Below, in pieces: positions 55,250 to 64,000 of a stretch of 64,000 nucleotides of DNA. The notes beneath the pieces are model-generated. The model saw only the letters and a list, made by a program, of their open reading frames with translations. It was not told where the DNA came from and searched no databases. The DNA lies in NCBI GenBank assembly GCA_018222965.1, contig JAAEZH010000002.1:34626-98625 (forward strand), in the 5' to 3' direction. How positions within the stretch are numbered: position 1 is the first letter of the stretch; every line of letters starts with the position of its first letter. The position numbers and the translations under genes were made by a program. The stretch is from Bacteroidota bacterium (lineage in GTDB: Bacteria > Bacteroidota > Bacteroidia > Chitinophagales > Saprospiraceae).

Positions 55250-58120
55250 TTATTTGGCCAGATTGTAGCTCAGGCCGAGAGAGAAGGTGCGACCTCGTGG
55301 GAATACCAGGATCGGATATTCTTCTCCCTGATAAGTTGCGATTTCGCGGTAATCGGTGTTTAGGAGGTTGTTGGCACTCAGGCGAACGGTAAACACATCC
55401 GCAAACTTCTTGGAAATATTGAAGCTGAGGTCCGGAGCCGGCATCTGATAGTAATCAGGTGTTGCACCGCGGGTAACTACGGAAATCCGTGGTCCTACGA
55501 TGTTGAAGCTCAGGTTTGCCTGCCAACCTTTTTGGTTTTGGTATGAAAGCAGGGCGTTGCCGATATATGGCGCTTGCCCAAACATTTCACGGGTATCTTT
55601 TGCATCCGGATCCAATGCGCGAATCAGCGATAGTTCCTCTGCATCAATGGTCGTTTGTGAATAGATGTAAGCGAAGTTCAGACCCAGGCTGAAATCAGTC
55701 AGAGCGGCAGTAATAAAGCCGAGGTTCTTACGGATTTCAAGCTCTGCTCCATACAGCGATGCTTCGTCCACGTTGCGGAAGGTGAGCTCGGTGTTTGGTG
55801 CTTCGGTGTTGAATGTACGCTCAATCGGATTCGTAAAATTCTTGTAAAAAGCACTTACAGAGATCATCTCTCCGCCTTGTGCAATTACTTCCCAGCGCAA
55901 ATCCAAATTGTCAATCAATGTGCGCTGCAACTCCGGATTACCAACGATCAGGAATCCACCGTCTACCGCAAAAGTGGTAAGCGGAGCCAGTTCCCGGAAT
56001 GTCGGACGTGCCAGGGTGCGGGAGTAAGCCATCCGTAACTTCATGTCTTTGGTAATCTCGTAGTTGAGGTTTACCGCAGGAAGGATGTCTACGTTGTCGA
56101 GGATGTCTGTTTCCCCGTCGAGTTGTGGGTAATTGTCGAGGGTAGTGCCTTCGTCGAAAGTCTTAAACTGAATAGTTGTCGTCTCCATACGAGCACCCGT
56201 GATGATGCGCAGGCGGGAGGACAATGGCAGATCAACCATCGCATAGGCAGCAGCTGATTGCTGGCTTGCATCGTAGTTGTTCCGTGGGTCGTAGTTGTCT
56301 GTCAGGTAAACCCCACTGATGCCGTCAAAACCACTGTCACCAACCTGAATAAGATTGTCTTCTACAAAGTATTGCGATGGGTTTGGACCCCCCAATGCAA
56401 ATGACTGGTTGTTGAAGTTGTAGCGATCTTCGCGGAATTCGCGGAAGCGGGTAATGTATGCACCTCCAATTTTTGCCTCAGCGCTCAATCCGCTCCATTG
56501 TGAAAACGGATAGGAAAAGTCGAGGCGGTTGTGCCAGTTGTTCTGGTTCATGTTCCGGAAGAAACGGGTCGGAACATTGTCTGAAGAAGGCTTGATGCGG
56601 TATTTGTCATCTTCCTCCACATAACGATTGGTGAAATAACGGAGATCCGGCTCTTCCTGCGTTGAAAGGCTGAGTGAACTCTGCCAGTCAATAGTGAAAT
56701 TGTTTGCTCCCGGGATTACATGCTTTCCGGCAAGTTGGAAAGTCGACAGCCCCCGTTCGAGGTACTGCCAGGTACGGGTTTGAAAGATGTCATCCGGATC
56801 ATCGCGAAACTTACGTCCTTCCAGGCTTCGCGCCACAGAAGTACCAGACTGGTTGTGCATAGCAGTCAGTCCGATTTTGTGATTGCTGGAAGGTTTAAAG
56901 GTCGCAGCCATAAGCGCTCCCCAAAGTACCTCATCAGTCGCTTTGTTTTCGTTGAGCATGAGCTGTGTGGTCAGGTCAGAAGTAGTGCTGACATCACCGG
57001 TTAACTCATGTATCCCATACTGGCCATTTGCGTAAGCCGAGTATGAGCGGTTGTATGTAAGGGCCACAATCAGACCAAGCGGCTTTCCGAAAAGGGACTT
57101 TTGGTCACCAATTGAAAGCGAAGCGCTGTGGTTGAAAAAGGGCGATTTATTGGTCATTTCCCAGGTATTCGGGAAAGCACGGGTAAGCGAGGCAATTTCC
57201 TGCGCATTCTCCAGGTCGTTGAGACCGGTAGAGAATTCCGGGATTACGTCTGTATTGGCAACTGCTTCCGGTACGGCGCGGGTTCCATCGTCAAATCCCA
57301 GCCAGTCTGTCTTGCCGGTAGGGTAGGTGATGAAGTTTTCGCTGTTGAAAGTGGAAAGGGTGTTGTAACCCAGGGAAGCGGAAGCGCTGAAAGTGAATTG
57401 CTCCGGGAAATCACGCGAAGTGATATCCACATAGCCTCCGGAAAAGTCGCCCGGCAGGTGTGGAGCAAATGTCTTGTAAACAAGGATGTTGTCGATCAGG
57501 TTGGTCGGGAAGAGGTCCATTTGAACCGTGTTGCGGTTTGGATCCAATCCCGGTACTTCCGCACCATTGAGGGTGATCTTGGTATAGCGGTCACCCAGAC
57601 CACGGATGTACACATACTTGCTGTCTTCGATGGTTACTCCGGTTACCCGACGCACGGCAGAAGCCACGTCGTTGTCTCCGCTCTTTTTAAATTGAGCCGC
57701 AGAAATACCGTCGAGAACAACCGGTGATTTTTTCTGAATGGTTACCAGCGCAGCTTCCGTATTGCGGTAAGCCCTTGCGGTAACCGTAATGTCCAGGTCG
57801 AGTTCTACAGCCTGTTCGCCAAGTGAGATATCCAGCGGAGTAACTTCACCGGCTTTAACCACAACATCCGTGATCTGTTGTTTTTCGAAGCCAATGTAAG
57901 AAACATCGATGGTGTAAGTACCCGGATCCAAATTCAGGGAATAGGTTCCGTCCAGGTCGGTCGTTGTACCGACCGTCGTACCGGAAATCACTACGGTACC
58001 ACCGATAACTTCGAAACCGGATTCGGCCTCGATTACTTTACCGGCAATGGTGCCTTTTTGAGCGAAAGCTGGAATGGCAGCGAATAGAAGTATGGCTGCC
58101 CAAAAAAGCGATCTTTTCAT
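55250..58120 (-). CDS. TonB-dependent outer-membrane receptor with carboxypeptidase-regulatory-like domain
   Basis: 956 residues. Signal peptide at 1-20 (AAILLFAAIPAFAQ), then a CarboxypepD_reg-like beta-sandwich at 22-105 (GTIAGKVIEAESGFEVIGGT), plug domain at about 115-240 (KKSPVVLDGISAAQFKKSGD, VRRVTGVTIEDSKYVYIRGL, GDRYTKITLNGAEVPG) and a 22-strand barrel ending RGRTFSLGLSYNLAK. It imports a bulky ligand with TonB energy. It is not followed or preceded by susD; a beta-helix lipoprotein gene lies upstream on the same strand, which may supply the surface-binding role. The ligand is unknown. Confidence 0.92.
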   Translation of the reverse strand: MKRSLFWAAILLFAAIPAFAQKGTIAGKVIEAESGFEVIGGTVVISGTTVGTTTDLDGTYSLNLDPGTYTIDVSYIGFEKQQITDVVVKAGEVTPLDISLGEQAVELDLDITVTARAYRNTEAALVTIQKKSPVVLDGISAAQFKKSGDNDVASAVRRVTGVTIEDSKYVYIRGLGDRYTKITLNGAEVPGLDPNRNTVQMDLFPTNLIDNILVYKTFAPHLPGDFSGGYVDITSRDFPEQFTFSASASLGYNTLSTFNSENFITYPTGKTDWLGFDDGTRAVPEAVANTDVIPEFSTGLNDLENAQEIASLTRAFPNTWEMTNKSPFFNHSASLSIGDQKSLFGKPLGLIVALTYNRSYSAYANGQYGIHELTGDVSTTSDLTTQLMLNENKATDEVLWGALMAATFKPSSNHKIGLTAMHNQSGTSVARSLEGRKFRDDPDDIFQTRTWQYLERGLSTFQLAGKHVIPGANNFTIDWQSSLSLSTQEEPDLRYFTNRYVEEDDKYRIKPSSDNVPTRFFRNMNQNNWHNRLDFSYPFSQWSGLSAEAKIGGAYITRFREFREDRYNFNNQSFALGGPNPSQYFVEDNLIQVGDSGFDGISGVYLTDNYDPRNNYDASQQSAAAYAMVDLPLSSRLRIITGARMETTTIQFKTFDEGTTLDNYPQLDGETDILDNVDILPAVNLNYEITKDMKLRMAYSRTLARPTFRELAPLTTFAVDGGFLIVGNPELQRTLIDNLDLRWEVIAQGGEMISVSAFYKNFTNPIERTFNTEAPNTELTFRNVDEASLYGAELEIRKNLGFITAALTDFSLGLNFAYIYSQTTIDAEELSLIRALDPDAKDTREMFGQAPYIGNALLSYQNQKGWQANLSFNIVGPRISVVTRGATPDYYQMPAPDLSFNISKKFADVFTVRLSANNLLNTDYREIATYQGEEYPILVFPRGRTFSLGLSYNLAK

Positions 58121-58255
58121 TGATTGTAGGATTTTGAGTTTTGCTGTTGTTAATAATTCCGGTACAAAAGTCCGCTTTGCGTATTACTGACCGGTTAATC
58201 CAGTGTTAATTGAATATTAATTCTATCAAACAGCGCTGAATATCAGGGATTTGGA

Positions 58256-58272
58256 GCCTTTCGGCGAAAGCC
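58256..58272 (+). repeat. full 17-base copy of the dispersed palindrome
   Basis: GCCTTTCGGCGAAAGCC in the spacer between the receptor and lipoprotein genes, next to the terminator-like hairpin. Confidence 0.65.
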
Positions 58273-58281
58273 AAATAAATA

Positions 58282-58309
58282 AGGGCTTCCGGATAAATCC
58301 GAAAGCCCT
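58282..58309 (-). terminator. hairpin after the beta-helix lipoprotein gene
   Basis: AGGGCTTCCGGA / TCCGAAAGCCCT, 12-bp arms with one mismatch and a TAAA loop, 28 bases past the stop. The T-run on the minus side is weak (TTATTTATTT), so it may be a partial terminator that lowers receptor expression. Confidence 0.65.
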
Positions 58310-58336
58310 CATTTGTGGTTTTTATAGAATCAACGA

Positions 58337-59923
58337 TTATTCTACGGAGCTCACTTTGAAGAGGTCCTCGTTGCGGTCGCCCGCACCGATGTTCCAGAAT
58401 ACGTTGTTCTCAATTTTCAGGTTGCCGTCTTCCCATTGTTTGAAGGAATCCTGGTCCTGACCGAGCAGGTCTTCGATGTCGATACCGCGGCTGTAGTTTA
58501 CGAAGATAGAGTTGTGGTACTCACCTCCTGCGTTGTCGCGGAAAGTCAGCGTACGGCTGTCGGGGTTACCGATAGAAGTTACGTTGAAGAATACCGGAGT
58601 GGCAAATGGCGTGCCCGTTTCCGGATCAGTACCACCGTCGTGCTCACCACCGCGATCTGCAGCGTCAACATCAGCATCCTGGTGTACGATTACAAACTGG
58701 TTTTCACCGAGGTAGCCTTCGTCGTAATCAAGCGCGTCGTCTGCACAAAAAGCAGAGATGAGGTATTTGGCATTAACGGTTCCACCGAACCACTCGATAC
58801 CGTCGTCTTTGTTGGCAACAATTTCAACATATTCGATGGTTGTACCGCGACCAACACCGCCCAGTGTCAGGCCGTTGATTTCGTTGTCAGCACCAATGTT
58901 TGTACCACCGTGGCGGATAGAAACATAGCGAATAACACCAGAGTTGTCGTCGTCTTCAGAACCACCGTAGAGACCACGTGGCTCACCGGTTGGCAGACCT
59001 TCGATAGCTGTCTCACCCGGAGTAGAGTTGAGGGTTGCTTTACCGAGAACGATCAAACCACCCCACTGTCCGCGGAGTTGAGCGCTTGAGTTACCAGCAT
59101 CACCTTCGTAAGTGAATACGATTGGGTCGTCTTTGGTACCTTCAGCCATGATGGTTCCGCCGCGAGCGATGATCAGCGCAGAAGCGTCGTCGCCTTCGCC
59201 TGATTTACCCTGAACAACAGTACCTTCCTGGATAGTCAGTGACTGACCGTCGTTTACAAATACAAATCCGTCAAGAACGTAAGTCTTGTCATTGGTCCAC
59301 ATTACGTCGTTGCCTGCAGCTTGCATGTCAGCATCTGTCCAGGTTTCAACTGTGCCTGTAGTCAAAGCATCAGACTCGAGGGTTCCATTAATAAGGTTGT
59401 CGTAGAAAGACCAGTCTGCATACCACGGCGTGCTTGCAGGATCAACGGCACCTTTAAAGTCAACATCCATGAAAGTAGCTGGCTCCGTAGAACCTGCACC
59501 CAGGTCGTTGCCGGGAATAATGCTGTTGGCTGCAAAACCAGGGTCGGCTACAGAGTTTCCTGTTTCGTCGAAAGACGCAGCAAAGAAAGCACCAGGACCA
59601 CGGTCGAGCGTTACATTAAGCGTTTCAGTATCTGCAGATCCGTCAACAGTACCTTCAGCACTGATGTAACCGTCTTTTGCGAAAGTAAGGTCAGCGTCAG
59701 CATCGATGGTGATCGTGTAAAGACCGGTGGCATCAGTAGTTGCTGTCTTCGTGTCGTCGAGAGTAGAAGTAACCGTTACACCTTCAAGGCTTGCTCCGGT
59801 GTCGTCAGATACAGTACCGCTTACGGCTACTGTTTCAATAGATGGCATTTCGTCATCGCCACAGCTTGAGAATACAAAAGCTGCCAGGGCGAAAATGGAA
59901 AGAATTTTTGCGAATTGCTTCAT
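58337..59923 (-). CDS. surface lipoprotein with carboxypeptidase-regulatory-like and beta-helix domains
   Basis: 528 residues. Lipobox FSSCGDDE. Residues about 35-115 are a CarboxypepD_reg-like fold (VSGTVSDDTGASLEGVTVTS, ATGLYTITID). The rest reads as a right-handed parallel beta-helix: LTIQEGTVVQGKSG, ALIIARGGTIMAEGTKDDPI, RGQWGGLIVLGKA, IRYVSIRHGG, IEYVEIVANKDDGIEWFGGT. It is very acidic. Similar lipoproteins are often found beside TonB receptors in marine Bacteroidota; here the receptor gene follows after 216 bases. A ligand-binding role is inferred. Confidence 0.78.
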   Translation of the reverse strand: MKQFAKILSIFALAAFVFSSCGDDEMPSIETVAVSGTVSDDTGASLEGVTVTSTLDDTKTATTDATGLYTITIDADADLTFAKDGYISAEGTVDGSADTETLNVTLDRGPGAFFAASFDETGNSVADPGFAANSIIPGNDLGAGSTEPATFMDVDFKGAVDPASTPWYADWSFYDNLINGTLESDALTTGTVETWTDADMQAAGNDVMWTNDKTYVLDGFVFVNDGQSLTIQEGTVVQGKSGEGDDASALIIARGGTIMAEGTKDDPIVFTYEGDAGNSSAQLRGQWGGLIVLGKATLNSTPGETAIEGLPTGEPRGLYGGSEDDDNSGVIRYVSIRHGGTNIGADNEINGLTLGGVGRGTTIEYVEIVANKDDGIEWFGGTVNAKYLISAFCADDALDYDEGYLGENQFVIVHQDADVDAADRGGEHDGGTDPETGTPFATPVFFNVTSIGNPDSRTLTFRDNAGGEYHNSIFVNYSRGIDIEDLLGQDQDSFKQWEDGNLKIENNVFWNIGAGDRNEDLFKVSSVE

Positions 59924-61829
<1,906 letters not shown>

Positions 61830-61869
61830 CGGTAGACAACGAAGCAAGATTAATTTGCGTTTAGGAGGT

Positions 61870-62367
61870 ATGAATAAGTATTTGCTTTTTTTAGGGATAG
61901 GTCTGATAACATTTGTTGCAGGTTGTTACAGTTTCCGTGGTATTCAGATCGAACCCGGAGTCAATACCTATTACGTCTCTCTCTTTACCGATCAGACTGC
62001 CGGTATGGTGCCCAATCTGGCTGCCAATTTCACCGAGAAGCTTAATGTGAAAATCCGGAATGAATCTCCATTGGTTTATTCCGATACAGATCCGGATGTG
62101 GAATTCTCCGGAGCGATTACCCGCTATGAAGTAACTGCAGAGGCACCACAGCCAGGTGATGATGTGGCTTTCAACCGATTGACTATTACCGTAAAAGTGG
62201 ATTATACGAATAATCAGTTTGAGGAATCCAGCAAATCATTTACCGAATCCTGGTTCTCAGAATTTCCCTCCGACCAAAACCTGCTGGACGTACAGGATGC
62301 GCAAATTGATGTGATCACCGATCAGTTGGTGGAAAATATCTTTACCAAAGCATTTACTAACTGGTAA
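61870..62367 (+). CDS. lptE: LptE-like LPS-assembly lipoprotein
   Basis: 165 residues from ATG 61870, directly preceded by TTAGGAGGT, a strong ribosome-binding site that decides the start. Lipobox FVAGCYSFRG. GVNTYYVSLFTDQTAGMVPN, TEKLNVKIRNESPLVYSDTD, VEFSGAITRYEVTAEAP and RLTITVKVDYTNNQFEESSK match the LptE fold of Bacteroidota, which plugs the LptD translocon and delivers LPS to the outer membrane. The 40-base gap from pyrG suggests co-transcription. Confidence 0.88.
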   Translation: MNKYLLFLGIGLITFVAGCYSFRGIQIEPGVNTYYVSLFTDQTAGMVPNLAANFTEKLNVKIRNESPLVYSDTDPDVEFSGAITRYEVTAEAPQPGDDVAFNRLTITVKVDYTNNQFEESSKSFTESWFSEFPSDQNLLDVQDAQIDVITDQLVENIFTKAFTNW

Positions 62368-62403
62368 AAAAATCCCGAACCTTCCAAAGCAGGAAAGTTC
62401 GGG
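62366..62403 (-). terminator. terminator between lptE and the convergent T9SS gene
   Basis: CCCGAACCTTCC (62374-62385) / GGAAAGTTCGGG (62392-62403), one mismatch, with a seven-base T-run on the minus strand. It may also end the pyrG-lptE transcript. Confidence 0.87.
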
Positions 62404-62426
62404 AATGTTATTAATTGATTTTGCTT

Positions 62427-64000
62427 TTACTTGCTAAGCATCAATTTTTCTGTTTGATGGAAATCTTCTCCCCGAATTTCGAGGTAATACATTCCGGCAG
62501 AAAGATTGGAGAAGTCCAATTCAAAATTGTTCCCCATCGTTTTTACAGTCCGAAGAACTTGTCCTGCCGTATTGATTACCTGAATGTTTAATTCAGAATC
62601 TGGTGTAGCATCCTTTAACTGAATATTTACGGGTCCGGTAGTTGGATTAGGCGTCATAAGGATCTGTACCCGGGAATCAATTTCTGCCAGGCTTGTTGCT
62701 TCGCCCGGAATCGCATAATACAGTTTGTTCTCAATGCGATTGGTATACCAGATGTTTCCGTCTGGTCCCACCTTAATACCCGTCAAGCCGGGATTGTTGG
62801 TCGGCAGGCGTCCCAATTCAGCAAAGTTGTCGTCCATATCATATACGACAATATCACCGGTCGCATAATCACCTACCAAAAGGTGATTTTCGAATATCTC
62901 AATGCCACATGGCTGTTCCAGTCCGCTGCTGATAATTTCCTCAGAAACAAATCCGGTAATGGCAAGGTGTTCGGCGAGTGGTTCATTGATCAGTGGCAAT
63001 GTTGTAGATCCAGTTCCGGAATTGATATCCAATCGCAGAACGCGGTCATTGCCGTTGTCGACTACATACATCCAGCCGGTTTCTTTGTCGAGGATAAGGT
63101 GGTTTGGCACATCGCCATCGGCAAAGATGCCCAGGTTTTGGTATCGGTGTACGATTCCGTCTGCGTGATCGTCATTTCCGGGTCCGTGGTCTTCTACAAA
63201 ATCGTAACGCACGATATCCGAATTCCAGTCGTCATATACCCAGAATACATTCTCCGTTTCTGCTGCAATACCCATGCTGAAAGGACTTCCGTGAAGCATA
63301 TCGAGGTGACTGCCATTTCCGCCGGAGGGCTGTGCATAGATTTCGGGGTCGCTTGACCAAAGTGTCGGACCGGTAAAGGTGCCGCCACCGTGATTGGCAT
63401 CCTGAACACCGGGAGAAGTTGCAAAGTTGAAGTTTTCTTCACTAAATGCGACTCCTGTTGGAATGGACATAAAATGCCAGGCGTTTCCATCTACGCGTTC
63501 CCAATAATCACTGGGTGATCCGGAGGTAGCGTCTGAAATGGTTAGCGTACTACCCCCAGAATTTTCGGTGCGTTGATTGACAATCCAAAGCTCATCTTTA
63601 CCGGCAATCGGAAAAAAGTCGAGATCGGATGGTTTGTCCAGATATGGAGCAGCATCGGTGAGTTCTGTTAGTACAGGGACCCCTGCCAAAAAGTCTTCCA
63701 TTTTGTTGGGAACATCTACCTGCTCGTAAATTTCGGTTTCAAAACTCAATGCATTATTGCTGGCATTTTCATCGGTGCCGCCATTTACAGCTGTAAGCTC
63801 CACATCAATGTCAAACACGCCTGCTTCACTGGGTACCCAGGGATTGGCCAGTTCAAATTCCTCGTAGGAGAATGCTTCAATGCTGAGGTTGTCGAGGGTT
63901 TCGGTTTCAGCCGAACCGCCATCAACGGTGTAGCTGATTTCAAGGGAAGTAATGGTATTTGCTCCGGCATTGTAGATCAATCCTTTGATCGGGATATCAT
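62427..64000 (-). CDS. T9SS-sorted secreted beta-propeller protein, 5' end outside the window
   Basis: At least 524 residues; the frame stays open to the window edge, so the N-terminus is missing. First visible part is a CARDB/Ig-like module (ITSLEISYTVDGGSAETETL, ASNNALSFETEIY). The middle is an NHL-like six-bladed propeller: NFNFATSPGVQDANHGGG, DDWNSDIVRYDF, ETGWMYVVDNGNDRVLRLDI, GLTGIKVGPDGNIWYTNRIE. A type A T9SS sorting domain (MTPNPTTGPVNIQL ... GMYYLEIRGEDF) ends the protein. Probably a surface or released binding protein; function unknown. Confidence 0.85.
   Translation of the reverse strand, partial: DIPIKGLIYNAGANTITSLEISYTVDGGSAETETLDNLSIEAFSYEEFELANPWVPSEAGVFDIDVELTAVNGGTDENASNNALSFETEIYEQVDVPNKMEDFLAGVPVLTELTDAAPYLDKPSDLDFFPIAGKDELWIVNQRTENSGGSTLTISDATSGSPSDYWERVDGNAWHFMSIPTGVAFSEENFNFATSPGVQDANHGGGTFTGPTLWSSDPEIYAQPSGGNGSHLDMLHGSPFSMGIAAETENVFWVYDDWNSDIVRYDFVEDHGPGNDDHADGIVHRYQNLGIFADGDVPNHLILDKETGWMYVVDNGNDRVLRLDINSGTGSTTLPLINEPLAEHLAITGFVSEEIISSGLEQPCGIEIFENHLLVGDYATGDIVVYDMDDNFAELGRLPTNNPGLTGIKVGPDGNIWYTNRIENKLYYAIPGEATSLAEIDSRVQILMTPNPTTGPVNIQLKDATPDSELNIQVINTAGQVLRTVKTMGNNFELDFSNLSAGMYYLEIRGEDFHQTEKLMLSK

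Overview
The window looks like ordinary chromosomal DNA of a free-living member of the Bacteroidota, most likely the class Saprospiria (Lewinella/Haliscomenobacter-type). Evidence for the phylum: repeated TAnnTTTG promoter boxes, several with TTG 18-21 bases upstream; type IX secretion (T9SS) sorting domains of both type A and type B; SprB-type adhesin repeats; a short primary sigma factor of about 290 residues; many lipoproteins; and few Shine-Dalgarno sequences. The class assignment is inference from the style of the giant secreted proteins.

Layout. 1-17.0 kb: two giant secreted proteins, a 1492-aa protein with 14 SprB-like repeats and a 2231-aa M43 metalloprotease with a beta-propeller and twelve exact-length 51-residue repeats. 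Between them lie a [4Fe-4S] APS reductase (cysH), a CAP-domain lipoprotein and pyruvate carboxylase. 17.0-19.2 kb: minus-strand rpsU, an unlisted 59-codon gene, a cold-shock protein, an unknown 122-aa gene and a MarR regulator. 19.2-25.1 kb: etfBA, rpsO, pnp and rpoD. 25.2-31.5 kb: lipoproteins and secreted beta-propellers. 31.5-35.7 kb: infC, rpmI, rplT and clpC (minus strand). 36.2-44.5 kb: a STAS protein, a Crp/Fnr regulator, a DegT aminotransferase, SCO plus a lipoprotein, a DASH-type cryptochrome, a LolD-like ATPase and a LytTR two-component pair.

44.7-54.8 kb: two sodium:solute symporters, a PLP trans-sulfuration enzyme, a GT-C membrane protein, a small transaldolase, the SRP RNA gene (identified here from its conserved domain IV), a two-lobed aspartyl protease, a PiT-like permease, and a metallophosphoesterase-fold protein with altered metal ligands. 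54.8-60 kb: a composite hairpin repeat, a TonB-dependent receptor and a partner lipoprotein. 60.2-64 kb: pyrG, lptE and the 3' part of a T9SS-sorted propeller protein that runs off the window.

I see no CRISPR array, phage, transposase, defence island, tRNA or rRNA. No complete undescribed system is evident. The least explained signals are: a short odd palindrome (core GCCTTTCGGCGAA) scattered through genes in different reading frames and through spacers; a 298-bp element bounded by two 71-72 bp hairpin repeats; a 59-codon gene inside the rpsU-csp cluster; the divergent metallophosphoesterase overlapping a symporter; and a beta-helix lipoprotein/TonB-receptor pair without SusD. All assignments come from reading the sequence; no database search was run.
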